Source: Oscheius dolichura (Eukaryota; Nematoda; Chromadorea; Rhabditida; Rhabditidae). Taken from it: a stretch of 64,000 bases of DNA. The stretch lies in assembly GCA_932521035.1 (NCBI GenBank), contig OW051497.1, positions 12,648,001 to 12,712,000 of the forward strand, read 5' to 3'. The notes below the pieces were generated by a model, which made no database searches, was not told the origin of the DNA, and saw only the letters and a program-made list of their open reading frames with translations. The position numbers were made by a program, and so were the translations under genes. Shown one piece after another: positions 22,505 to 34,430 of the stretch. The first letter of the stretch is position 1. Each line of letters begins with the position of its first letter.

Positions 22505-24668
22505 GGGTTTAAGCCAATACAAATCTCTTGGGCAATTTGAACAGGCCAGTACGGAATAAAAGCCTAACGATTTCAGAACGTTCGACCACTCTTCTTGTAG
22601 AGCTCGACGAGTAGAGTACGAATAATTCAAGATCGAATAGGGTTCGCTGAACAAATAGCGTTTTATAGCCCAAAAACTATTATAGTCCAAAAATAGGGTC
22701 TCTTGGGCAATTTGAACAGACCAGTACGGAATAAAAGCCTAACGATTTCAGAACGTTCGACCACTCTTCTTGTAGAGCTCGACGAGTAGAGTACGAATAA
22801 TTCAAGATCGAATAGGGTTCGCTGAACAAATAGCGTTTTATAGCCCAAAAACTATTATAGTCCAAAAATAGGGTCTCTTGGGCAATTTGAACAGACCAGT
22901 ACGGAATAAAAGCCTAACGATTTCAGAACGTTCGACCACTCTTCTTGTAGAGCTCGACGAGTAGAGTACGAATAATTCAAGATCGAATAGGGTTGTCTGA
23001 CCGAATAGCGTTTTATAGCCCAAAAACTATTATAGTCCAAAAATAGGGTTTAAGCCAATACAAATCTCTTGGGCAATTTGAACAGGCCAGTACGGAATAA
23101 AAGCCTAACGATTTCAGAACGTTCGACCACTCTTCTTGTAGAGCTCGACGAGTAGAGTACGAATAATTCAAGATCGAATAGGGTTCGCTGAACAAATAGC
23201 GTTTTATAGCCCAAAAACTATTATAGTCCAAAAATAGGGTCTCTTGGGCAATTTGAACAGACCAGTACGGAATAAAAGCCTAACGATTTCAGAACGTTCG
23301 ACCACTCTTCTTGTAGAGCTCGACGAGTAGAGTACGAATAATTCAAGATCGAATAGGGTTGTCTGACCGAATAGCGTTTTATAGCCCAAAAACTATTATA
23401 GTCCAAAAATAGGGTTTAAGCCAATACAAATCTCTTGGGCAATTTGAACAGGCCAGTACGGAATAAAAGCCTAACGATTTCAGAACGTTCGACCACTCTT
23501 CTTGTAGAGCTCGACGAGTAGAGTACGAATAATTCAAGATCGAATAGGGTTCGCTGAACAAATAGCGTTTTATAGCCCAAAAACTATTATAGTCCAAAAA
23601 TAGGGTCTCTTGGGCAATTTGAACAGACCAGTACGGAATAAAAGCCTAACGATTTCAGAACGTTCGACCACTCTTCTTGTAGAGCTCGACGAGTAGAGTA
23701 CGAATAATTCAAGATCGAATAGGGTTCGCTGAACAAATAGCGTTTTATAGCCCAAAAACTATTATAGTCCAAAAATAGGGTCTCTTGGGCAATTTGAACA
23801 GACCAGTACGGAATAAAAGCCTAACGATTTCAGAACGTTCGACCACTCTTCTTGTAGAGCTCGACGAGTAGAGTACGAATAATTCAAGATCGAATAGGGT
23901 TCGCTGAACAAATAGCGTTTTATAGCCCAAAAACTATTATAGTCCAAAAATAGGGTCTCTTGGGCAATTTGAACAGACCAGTACGGAATAAAAGCCTAAC
24001 GATTTCAGAACGTTCGACCACTCTTCTTGTAGAGCTCGACGAGTAGAGTACGAATAATTCAAGATCGAATAGGGTTGTCTGACCGAATAGCGTTTTATAG
24101 CCCAAAAACTATTATAGTCCAAAAATAGGGTTTAAGCCAATACAAATCTCTTGGGCAATTTGAACAGGCCAGTACGGAATAAAAGCCTAACGATTTCAGA
24201 ACGTTCGACCACTCTTCTTGTAGAGCTCGACGAGTAGAGTACGAATAATTCAAGATCGAATAGGGTTCGCTGAACAAATAGCGTTTTATAGCCCAAAAAC
24301 TATTATAGTCCAAAAATAGGGTCTCTTGGGCAATTTGAACAGACCAGTACGGAATAAAAGCCTAACGATTTCAGAACGTTCGACCACTCTTCTTGTAGAG
24401 CTCGACGAGTAGAGTACGAATATTCCAAGATCGAATAGGGTTCGCTGAACAAATAGCGTTTTATAGCCCAAAAACTATTATAGTCCAAAAATAGGGTCTC
24501 TTGGGCAATTTGAACAGACCAGTACGGAATAAAAGCCTAACGATTTCAGAACGTTCGACCACTCTTCTTGTAGAGCTCGACGAGTAGAGTACGAATAATT
24601 CAAGATCGAATAGGGTTGTCTGACCGAATAGCGTTTTATAGCCCAAAAACTATTATAGTCCAAAAATA
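22505..24668. repeat. 2880-bp higher-order unit, second copy (diverges after the ATATTCC marker)
   Basis: This follows the first copy monomer by monomer up to the ATATTCC-bearing S at 24319. It then passes directly to a GTCTGACC-type S at 24494; the intervening CGCTGAAC-type S present at 21614 in the first copy is missing. This is a clean 175-bp loss or gain. Confidence 0.75.
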
Positions 24669-27600
24669 GGGTTTAAGCCAATACAAATCTCTTGGGCAAT
24701 TTGAACAGGCCAGTACGGAATAAAAGCCTAACGATTTCAGAACGTTCGACCACTCTTCTTGTAGAGCTCGACGAGTAGAGTACGAATAATTCAAGATCGA
24801 ATAGGGTTCGCTGAACAAATAGCGTTTTATAGCCCAAAAACTATTATAGTCCAAAAATAGGGTCTCTTGGGCAATTTGAACAGACCAGTACGGAATAAAA
24901 GCCTAACGATTTCAGAACGTTCGACCACTCTTCTTGTAGAGCTCGACGAGTAGAGTACGAATAATTCAAGATCGAATAGGGTTCGCTGAACAAATAGCGT
25001 TTTATAGCCCAAAAACTATTATAGTCCAAAAATAGGGTCTCTTGGGCAATTTGAACAGACCAGTACGGAATAAAAGCCTAACGATTTCAGAACGTTCGAC
25101 CACTCTTCTTGTAGAGCTCGACGAGTAGAGTACGAATAATTCAAGATCGAATAGGGTTGTCTGACCGAATAGCGTTTTATAGCCCAAAAACTATTATAGT
25201 CCAAAAATAGGGTTTAAGCCAATACAAATCTCTTGGGCAATTTGAACAGGCCAGTACGGAATAAAAGCCTAACGATTTCAGAACGTTCGACCACTCTTCT
25301 TGTAGAGCTCGACGAGTAGAGTACGAATAATTCAAGATCGAATAGGGTTCGCTGAACAAATAGCGTTTTATAGCCCAAAAACTATTATAGTCCAAAAATA
25401 GGGTCTCTTGGGCAATTTGAACAGACCAGTACGGAATAAAAGCCTAACGATTTCAGAACGTTCGACCACTCTTCTTGTAGAGCTCGACGAGTAGAGTACG
25501 AATAATTCAAGATCGAATAGGGTTCGCTGAACAAATAGCGTTTTATAGCCCAAAAACTATTATAGTCCAAAAATAGGGTCTCTTGGGCAATTTGAACAGA
25601 CCAGTACGGAATAAAAGCCTAACGATTTCAGAACGTTCGACCACTCTTCTTGTAGAGCTCGACGAGTAGAGTACGAATAATTCAAGATCGAATAGGGTTG
25701 TCTGACCGAATAGCGTTTTATAGCCCAAAAACTATTATAGTCCAAAAATAGGGTTTAAGCCAATACAAATCTCTTGGGCAATTTGAACAGGCCAGTACGG
25801 AATAAAAGCCTAACGATTTCAGAACGTTCGACCACTCTTCTTGTAGAGCTCGACGAGTAGAGTACGAATAATTCAAGATCGAATAGGGTTCGCTGAACAA
25901 ATAGCGTTTTATAGCCCAAAAACTATTATAGTCCAAAAATAGGGTCTCTTGGGCAATTTGAACAGACCAGTACGGAATAAAAGCCTAACGATTTCAGAAC
26001 GTTCGACCACTCTTCTTGTAGAGCTCGACGAGTAGAGTACGAATAATTCAAGATCGAATAGGGTTGTCTGACCGAATAGCGTTTTATAGCCCAAAAACTA
26101 TTATAGTCCAAAAATAGGGTTTAAGCCAATACAAATCTCTTGGGCAATTTGAACAGGCCAGTACGGAATAAAAGCCTAACGATTTCAGAACGTTCGACCA
26201 CTCTTCTTGTAGAGCTCGACGAGTAGAGTACGAATAATTCAAGATCGAATAGGGTTCGCTGAACAAATAGCGTTTTATAGCCCAAAAACTATTATAGTCC
26301 AAAAATAGGGTCTCTTGGGCAATTTGAACAGACCAGTACGGAATAAAAGCCTAACGATTTCAGAACGTTCGACCACTCTTCTTGTAGAGCTCGACGAGTA
26401 GAGTACGAATAATTCAAGATCGAATAGGGTTGTCTGACCGAATAGCGTTTTATAGCCCAAAAACTATTATAGTCCAAAAATAGGGTTTAAGCCAATACAA
26501 ATCTCTTGGGCAATTTGAACAGGCCAGTACGGAATAAAAGCCTAACGATTTCAGAACGTTCGACCACTCTTCTTGTAGAGCTCGACGAGTAGAGTACGAA
26601 TAATTCAAGATCGAATAGGGTTCGCTGAACAAATAGCGTTTTATAGCCCAAAAACTATTATAGTCCAAAAATAGGGTTTAAGCCAATACAAATCTCTTGG
26701 GCAATTTGAACAGGCCAGTACGGAATAAAAGCCTAATGATTGGAGAACGTTCGACCACTCTTCTTGTAGAGCTCGACGAGTAGAGTACGAATAAGTCAAG
26801 ATCGAATAGGGTTGTCTGACCGAATAGCGTTTTATAGCCCAAAAACTATTATAGTCCAAAAATAGGGTTTAAGCCAATACAAATCTCTTGGGCAATTTGA
26901 ACAGGCCAGTACGGAATAAAAGCCTAACGATTTCAGAACGTTCGACCACTCTTCTTGTAGAGCTCGACGAGTAGAGTACGAATAATTCAAGATCGAATAG
27001 GGTTCGCTGAACAAATAGCGTTTTATAGCCCAAAAACTATTATAGTCCAAAAATAGGGTCTCTTGGGCAATTTGAACAGACCAGTACGGAATAAAAGCCT
27101 AACGATTTCAGAACGTTCGACCACTCTTCTTGTAGAGCTCGACGAGTAGAGTACGAATAATTCAAGATCGAATAGGGTTGTCTGACCGAATAGCGTTTTA
27201 TAGCCCAAAAACTATTATAGTCCAAAAATAGGGTTTAAGCCAATACAAATCTCTTGGGCAATTTGAACAGGCCAGTACGGAATAAAAGCCTAACGATTTC
27301 AGAACGTTCGACCACTCTTCTTGTAGAGCTCGACGAGTAGAGTACGAATAATTCAAGATCGAATAGGGTTCGCTGAACAAATAGCGTTTTATAGCCCAAA
27401 AACTATTATAGTCCAAAAATAGGGTCTCTTGGGCAATTTGAACAGACCAGTACGGAATAAAAGCCTAACGATTTCAGAACGTTCGACCACTCTTCTTGTA
27501 GAGCTCGACGAGTAGAGTACGAATAATTCAAGATCGAATAGGGTTGTCTGACCGAATAGCGTTTTATAGCCCAAAAACTATTATAGTCCAAAAATAGGGT

Positions 27601-29033
27601 TTAAGCCAATACAAATCTCTTGGGCAATTTGAACAGGCCAGTACGGAATAAAAGCCTAACGATTTCAGAACGTTCGACCACTCTTCTTGTAGAGCTCGAC
27701 GAGTAGAGTACGAATAATTCAAGATCGAATAGGGTTCGCTGAACAAATAGCGTTTTATAGCCCAAAAACTATTATAGTCCAAAAATAGGGTCTCTTGGGC
27801 AATTTGAACAGACCAGTACGGAATAAAAGCCTAATGATTGGAGAACGTTCGACCACTCTTCTTGTAGAGCTCGACGAGTAGAGTACGAATAATTCAAGAT
27901 CGAATAGGGTTCGCTGAACAAATAGCGTTTTATAGCCCAAAAACTATTATAGTCCAAAAATAGGGTCTCTTGGGCAATTTGAACAGACCAGTACGGAATA
28001 AAAGCCTAACGATTTCAGAACGTTCGACCACTCTTCTTGTAGAGCTCGACGAGTAGAGTACGAATAAGTCAAGATCGAATAGGGTTCGCTGAACAAATAG
28101 CGTTTTATAGCCCAAAAACTATTATAGTCCAAAAATAGGGTCTCTTGGGCAATTTGAACAGACCAGTACGGAATAAAAGCCTAACGATTTCAGAACGTTC
28201 GACCACTCTTCTTGTAGAGCTCGACGAGTAGAGTACGAATAAGTCAAGATCGAATAGGGTTGTCTGACCGAATAGCGTTTTATAGCCCAAAAACTATTAT
28301 AGTCCAAAAATAGGGTCTCTTGGGCAATTTGAACAGACCAGTACGGAATAAAAGCCTAACGATTTCAGAACGTTCGACCACTCTTCTTGTAGAGCTCGAC
28401 GAGTAGAGTACGAATAATTCAAGATCGAATAGGGTTGTCTGACCGAATAGCGTTTTATAGCCCAAAAACTATTATAGTCCAAAAATAGGGTTTAAGCCAA
28501 TACAAATCTCTTGGGCAATTTGAACAGGCCAGTACGGAATAAAAGCCTAACGATTTCAGAACGTTCGACCACTCTTCTTGTAGAGCTCGACGAGTAGAGT
28601 ACGAATAATTCAAGATCGAATAGGGTTCGCTGAACAAATAGCGTTTTATAGCCCAAAAACTATTATAGTCCAAAAATAGGGTCTCTTGGGCAATTTGAAC
28701 AGACCAGTACGGAATAAAAGCCTAACGATTTCAGAACGTTCGACCACTCTTCTTGTAGAGCTCGACGAGTAGAGTACGAATAATTCAAGATCGAATAGGG
28801 TTGTCTGACCGAATAGCGTTTTATAGCCCAAAAACTATTATAGTCCAAAAATAGGGTTTAAGCCAATACAAATCTCTTGGGCAATTTGAACAGGCCAGTA
28901 CGGAATAAAAGCCTAACGATTTCAGAACGTTCGACCACTCTTCTTGTAGAGCTCGACGAGTAGAGTACGAATAATCCAAGATCGAATAGGGTTCGCTGAA
29001 TAAATAGCGTTTTATAGCCCAAAAACTATTATA

Positions 29034-29196
29034 ATCCAGAAAAAGGTACAGTAATATGGGGCAGTTTTTGGAAAAGAGGGTAGGAGGTCCGAATTTGCAC
29101 TCATTCGAACCGCCTCATCGAGCTGAGTCTAAAAAACCAGCTCCCGTCACAGGAGGACGCTTTTAAGCCACGTTATGGCTCCTAGATCATAAACCA
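29034..29196. repeat. Long spacer 4
   Basis: This 163-bp spacer ends the giant array. Its alleles are CTCCCGTC and TTTTAAGCC, a third spacer type. Confidence 0.85.
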
Positions 29197-30092
29197 GGGT
29201 TTAAGCCAATACAAGTCTCTTGGGCAATTTGAACAGGCCAGTACGGAATAAAAGCCTAATGATTGGAGAACGTTCGACCACTCTTCTTGTAGAGCTCGAC
29301 GAGTAGAGTACGAATAATTCAAGATCGAATAGGGTTCGCTGAACAAATAGCGTTTTATAGCCCAAAAACTATTATAGTCCAAAAATAGGGTCTCTTGGGC
29401 AATTTGAACAGACCAGTACGGAATAAAAGCCTAACGATTTCAGAACGTTCGACCACTCTTCTTGTAGAGCTCGACGAGTAGAGTACGAATAAGTCAAGAT
29501 CGAATAGGGTTGTCTGACCGAATAGCGTTTTATAGCCCAAAAACTATTATAGTCCAAAAATAGGGTCTCTTGGGCAATTTGAACAGACCAGTACGGAATA
29601 AAAGCCTAACGATTTCAGAACGTTCGACCACTCTTCTTGTAGAGCTCGACGAGTAGAGTACGAATAATTCAAGATCGAATAGGGTTGTCTGACCGAATAG
29701 CGTTTTATAGCCCAAAAACTATTATAGTCCAAAAATAGGGTTTAAGCCAATACAAATCTCTTGGGCAATTTGAACAGGCCAGTACGGAATAAAAGCCTAA
29801 CGATTTCAGAACGTTCGACCACTCTTCTTGTAGAGCTCGACGAGTAGAGTACGAATAATTCAAGATCGAATAGGGTTCGCTGAACAAATAGCGTTTTATA
29901 GCCCAAAAACTATTATAGTCCAAAAATAGGGTCTCTTGGGCAATTTGAACAGACCAGTACGGAATAAAAGCCTAACGATTTCAGAACGTTCGACCACTCT
30001 TCTTGTAGAGCTCGACGAGTAGAGTACGAATAATTCAAGATCGAATAGGGTTGTCTGACCGAATAGCGTTTTATAGCCCAAAAACTATTATA
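29197..30092. repeat. Satellite array, 5 monomers (L-S-S-L-S')
   Basis: Starts: 29197 L, 29388 S (AATAAGTCAAG allele), 29563 S, 29738 L, 29929 S'. From 29388 on, the order and alleles match the end of the giant array from 28138 (offset 1250 bp). This copy appears to come from that edge. Confidence 0.9.
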
Positions 30093-30255
30093 ATCCAGAA
30101 AAAGGTACAGTAATATGGGGCAGTTTTTGGAAAAGAGGGTAGGAGGTCCGAATTTGCACTCATTCGAACCGCCTCATCGAGCTGAGTCTAAAAAACCAGC
30201 TCCCGTCACAGGAGGACGCTTTTAAGCCACGTTATGGCTCCTAGATCATAAACCA
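30093..30255. repeat. Long spacer 5
   Basis: This 163-bp spacer has the CCCG/TTTTAAGCC type and ends CATAAACCA. Confidence 0.85.
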
Positions 30256-30850
30256 GGGTTTAAGCCAATACAAGTCTCTTGGGCAATTTGAACAGGCCAG
30301 TACGGAATAAAAGCCTAATGATTGGAGAACGTTCGACCACTCTTCTTGTAGAGCTCGACGAGTAGAGTACGAATAATTTAAGATCGAATAGGGTTGTCTG
30401 ACCGAATATCGTTTTATAGCCCAAAAACTATTATAGTCCAAAAATAGGGTCTCTTGGGCAATTTGAACAGACCAGTACGGAATAAAAGCCTAACGATTTC
30501 AGAACGTTCGACCACTCTTCTTGTAGAGCGTGACGAGTAGAGTACGAATAATTTAAGATCGAATAGGGTTGTCTGACCGAATAGCGTTTGATAGCCCAAA
30601 AACTATTATAGTCCAAAAATAGGGTTTAAGCCAATACAAATCTCTTGGGCAATTTGAACAGGCCAGTACGCAATAAAAGCCTAATGATTGGAGAACGTTC
30701 GACCACTCTTCTTGTAGAGCTCGACGAGTAGAGTACGAATAATTTAAGATCGAATAGGGTTGTCTGACCGAATAGCGTTTGATAGCCCAAAAACTATTAT
30801 AGTCCAAAAATAGGGTTTAAGCCAATACAAGTCTCTTGGGCAATTTGAAC
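30256..30850. repeat. Satellite array, 3 monomers plus stub
   Basis: Starts: 30256 L, 30447 S, 30622 L; stub 30813-30850. These carry the AATTTAAG, GTGACGAG and TTTGATAG alleles that are typical of monomers just left of an element. Confidence 0.9.
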
Positions 30851-31506
30851 GATTATCCAGGAACGGATGAAGAATTGCGAAGAAGGCAGAGAAATAATGA
30901 AACGTAGAAATAAACGGTGTTTTAGACAATAGTATTCAATCACATTTGTATAAAGAAATAAATTAAAATGTAGGACGGCTTGAAAATTAGCAATAATAGC
31001 GGCTAAGGAAGACTTCTGACGGTTTTACTAAGCGTAGCTATGCGTTCCTCAGTAATTTGTTATTACTGCTCTCAGTCCGAGCATTTCTACTTTGAAATAT
31101 CGATGCTTTCCATTCATGTCATATCATCTGCAAAAAAAAATACAAAAAATACAAAAAATAAAAAAAATAAAAAAATACACCATGAATGCAAAAAGAACAA
31201 GCAATGCAAAGATTCGGCAAGACAAGTCCAAGTGGTTTTAGGCCATGAATTCACCGATTCTGAATTGAAGCATTGTCGTTGGAGCGCACCGCCAATGCCG
31301 GGATTCTTTTTCAAATCACCGACTTTTTTTGTTCCAGTGGATGACATCACTGCATTGGTGAAACGCCGTATTTGCCTGTTCCTAATTTCCTTGCTTTGCT
31401 ACCGTTTTATGCACACCACCATATTTATAACATTAATATAATATATACATTAATAATATATATATACATTAATATAATATATATTTATAACATTAATATA
31501 ATATAT
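30851..31506 (+). repeat. 656-bp element, copy 2
   Basis: Offset 26359 bp from copy 1. The one difference seen is C to A at 31161 in the TACAAAAAA tract, giving Thr to Lys in the open frame at 31040-31441. Confidence 0.9.
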
Positions 31507-31541
31507 AAAAGAGGGTAGGAGGTCCGAATTTGCACTCATTC
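31504..31541 (+). promoter_or_regulatory. Candidate core promoter, copy 2
   Basis: TATAAAAG 31504-31511; TCATTC 31536-31541. Confidence 0.35.
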
Positions 31542-31630
31542 GAACCGCCTCATCGAGCTGAGTCTAAAAAACCAGCTCCGTCACAGGAGGACGCTTTTGC
31601 GCCACGTTATGGCTCCTAGATCATAAACCA
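31507..31630. repeat. Short spacer after element copy 2
   Basis: About 124 bp with the GCGCC/CCG allele. Confidence 0.85.
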
Positions 31631-31810
31631 GGGTTTAAGCCAATACAAGTCTCTTGGGCAATTTGAACAGGCCAGTACGGAATAAAAGCCTAATGATTGG
31701 AGAACGTTCGACCACTCTTCTTGTAGAGCTCGACGAGTAGAGGGCGAATAATCCAAGATCGAATAGAGTTGTCTGACCGAATAGCGTTTTATAGCCCAAA
31801 AACTATTATA
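31631..31810. repeat. Single L' monomer
   Basis: This 180-bp monomer has the GAGGGCGAATAATCC/ATAGAGTTG haplotype, seen otherwise only at 1534 and 34089. Confidence 0.9.
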
Positions 31811-31972
31811 ATCCAGAAAAAGGTACAGTAATATGGGGCAGTTTTTGGAAAAGAGGGTAGGAGGTCCGAATTTGCACTCATTCGAACCGCCTCATCGAGC
31901 TGAGTCTAAAAAACCAGCTCCGTCACAGGAGGACGCTTTTGCGCCACGTTATGGCTCCTAGATCATAAACCA
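31811..31972. repeat. Long spacer 6
   Basis: 162 bp with the CCG/GCGCC type, as at 1714. Confidence 0.85.
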
Positions 31973-32343
31973 GGGTTTAAGCCAATACAAGTCTCTTGGG
32001 CAATTTGAACAGGCCAGTACGGAATAAAAGCCTAATGATTGGAGAACGTTCGACCACTCTTCTTGTAGAGCTCGACGAGTAGAGTACGAATATTCCAAGA
32101 TCGAATAGGGTTCGCTGAACAAATAGCGTTTTATAGCCCAAAAACTATTATAGTCCAAAAATAGGGTTTAAGCCAATACAAATCTCTTGGGCAATTTGAA
32201 CAGGCCAGTACGGAATAAAAGCCTAATGATTTCAGAACGTTCGACCACTCTTCTTGTAGAGCTCGACGAGTAGAGTACGAATAATCCAAGATCGAATAGG
32301 GTTCGCTGAATAAATAGCGTTTTATAGCCCAAAAACTATTATA
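31973..32343. repeat. Two monomers (L-L')
   Basis: Starts 31973 (ATATTCC allele) and 32164. The second has CGCTGAATAAATAG, a variant confined to monomers entering a spacer. Confidence 0.9.
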
Positions 32344-32506
32344 ATCCAGAAAAAGGTACAGTAATATGGGGCAGTTTTTGGAAAAGAGGGTAGGAGGTCC
32401 GAATTTGCACTCATTCGAACCGCCTCATCGAGCTGAGTCTAAAAAACCAGCTCCCGTCACAGGAGGACGCTTTTAAGCCACGTTATGGCTCCTAGATCAT
32501 AAACAA
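32344..32506. repeat. Long spacer 7
   Basis: 163 bp with the CCCG/TTTTAAGCC type; ends CATAAACAA instead of CATAAACCA. Confidence 0.85.
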
Positions 32507-33117
32507 GGGTTTAAGCCAATACAAGTCTCTTGGGCAATTTGAACAGGCCAGTACGGAATAAAAGCCTAATGATTGGAGAACGTTCGACCACTCTTCTTGT
32601 AGAGCTCGACGAGTAGAGTACGAATAATTTAAGATCGAATAGGGTTGTCTGACCGAATATCGTTTTATAGCCCAAAAACTATTATAGTCCAAAAATAGGG
32701 TTTAAGCCAATACAAATCTCTTGGGTAATTTGAACAGGCCAGTACGGAATAAAAGCCTAATGATTGGAGAACGTTCGACCACTCTTCTTGTAGAGCGTGA
32801 CGAGTAGAGTACGAATAATTTAAGATCGAATAGGGTTGTCTGACCGAATAGCGTTTGATAGCCCAAAAACTATTATAGTCCAAAAATAGGGTTTAAGCCA
32901 ATACAAATCTCTTGGGCAATTTGAACAGGCCAGTACGCAATAAAAGCCTAATGATTGGAGAACGTTCGACCACTCTTCTTGTAGAGCTCGACGAGTAGAG
33001 TACGAATAATTTAAGATCGAATAGGGTTGTCTGACCGAATAGCGTTTGATAGCCCAAAAACTATTATAGTCCAAAAATAGGGTTTAAGCCAATACAAGTC
33101 TCTTGGGCAATTTGAAC
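32507..33117. repeat. Satellite array, 3 L monomers plus stub
   Basis: Starts 32507, 32698 and 32889; stub 33080-33117. The middle monomer has the TTGGGTAATTTG and GTGACGAG alleles. Confidence 0.9.
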
Positions 33118-33773
33118 GATTATCCAGGAACGGATGAAGAATTGCGAAGAAGGCAGAGAAATAATGAAACGTAGAAATAAACGGTGTTTTAGACAATAGT
33201 ATTCAATCACATTTGTATAAAGAAATAAATTAAAATGTAGGACGGCTTGAAAATTAGCAATAATAGCGGCTAAGGAAGACTTCTGACGGTTTTACTAAGC
33301 GTAGCTATGCGTTCCTCAGTAATTTGTTATTACTGCTCTCAGTCCGAGCATTTCTACTTTGAAATATCGATGCTTTCCATTCATGTCATATCATCTGCAA
33401 AAAAAAATACAAAAAATACAAAAAATACAAAAAATAAAAAAATACACCATGAATGCAAAAAGAACAAGCAATGCAAAGATTCGGCAAGACAAGTCCAAGT
33501 GGTTTTAGGCCATGAATTCACCGATTCTGAATTGAAGCATTGTCGTTGGAGCGCACCGCCAATGCCGGGATTCTTTTTCAAATCACCGACTTTTTTTGTT
33601 CCAGTGGATGACATCACTGCATTGGTGAAACGCCGTATTTGCCTGTTCCTAATTTCCTTGCTTTGCTACCGTTTTATGCACACCACCATATTTATAACAT
33701 TAATATAATATATACATTAATAATATATATATACATTAATATAATATATATTTATAACATTAATATAATATAT
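33118..33773 (+). repeat. 656-bp element, copy 3
   Basis: Offset 28626 bp from copy 1; the open frame at 33307-33708 has the same translation as copy 1. Confidence 0.9.
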
Positions 33774-33808
33774 AAAAGAGGGTAGGAGGTCCGAATTTGC
33801 ACTCATTC
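33771..33808 (+). promoter_or_regulatory. Candidate core promoter, copy 3
   Basis: TATAAAAG 33771-33778; TCATTC 33803-33808. Confidence 0.35.
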
Positions 33809-33897
33809 GAACCGCCTCATCGAGCTGAGTCTAAAAAACCAGCTCCGTCACAGGAGGACGCTTTTGCGCCACGTTATGGCTCCTAGATCATAAACCA
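33774..33897. repeat. Short spacer after element copy 3
   Basis: About 124 bp with the GCGCC/CCG allele. Confidence 0.85.
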
Positions 33898-34268
33898 GGG
33901 TTTAAGCCAATACAAGTCTCTTGGGCAATTTGAACAGGCCAGTACGGAATAAAAGCCTAATGATTGGAGAACGTTCGACCACTCTTCTTGTAGAGCTCGA
34001 CGAGTAGAGTACGAATAATTCAAGATCGAATAGGGTTCGCTGAACAAATAGCGTTTTATAGCCCAAAAACTATTATAGTCCAAAAATAGGGTTTAAGCCA
34101 ATACAAATCTCTTGGGCAATTTGAACAGGCCAGTACGGAATAAAAGCCTAATGATTGGAGAACGTTCGACCACTCTTCTTGTAGAGCTCGACGAGTAGAG
34201 GGCGAATAATCCAAGATCGAATAGAGTTGTCTGACCGAATAGCGTTTTATAGCCCAAAAACTATTATA
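33898..34268. repeat. Two monomers (L-L')
   Basis: Starts 33898 and 34089. The second carries the GAGGGCGAATAATCC/ATAGAGTTG haplotype. Confidence 0.9.
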
Positions 34269-34430
34269 ATCCAGAAAAAGGTACAGTAATATGGGGCAGT
34301 TTTTGGAAAAGAGGGTAGGAGGTCCGAATTTGCACTCATTCGAACCGCCTCATCGAGCTGAGTCTAAAAAACCAGCTCCGTCACAGGAGGACGCTTTTGC
34401 GCCACGTTATGGCTCCTAGATCATAAACCA
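34269..34430. repeat. Long spacer 8
   Basis: 162 bp, CCG/GCGCC type. Confidence 0.85.

Larger units (their letters stand above)
5272..29033. repeat. Giant uninterrupted satellite array, 131 monomers (23.8 kb)
   Basis: 130 complete monomers (by length, 52 L and 78 S) are followed by one L' at 28854-29033, with no spacer or element between them. The basic higher-order unit is 541 bp: L, S with CGCTGAAC, S with GTCTGACC. It recurs through most of 5829-18559 and again between 24669 and 25750. Elsewhere the unit is 366 bp (L-S; 25751-26482 and 26865-27596) or S-rich (S runs at 18750-19624 and 27788-28487). Larger duplications with private markers lie inside and are listed separately. All monomers face the same way. 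The minus strand is open for 61-84 codons per monomer only if TTG is taken as a start, and 191, 175 and 541 are not multiples of three, so no frame runs through. Confidence 0.92.

Noticed and set aside
5272..29033. CRISPR array
   Set aside because: The whole 175-191 bp period is repeated, with no unique spacers. No cas genes are present.
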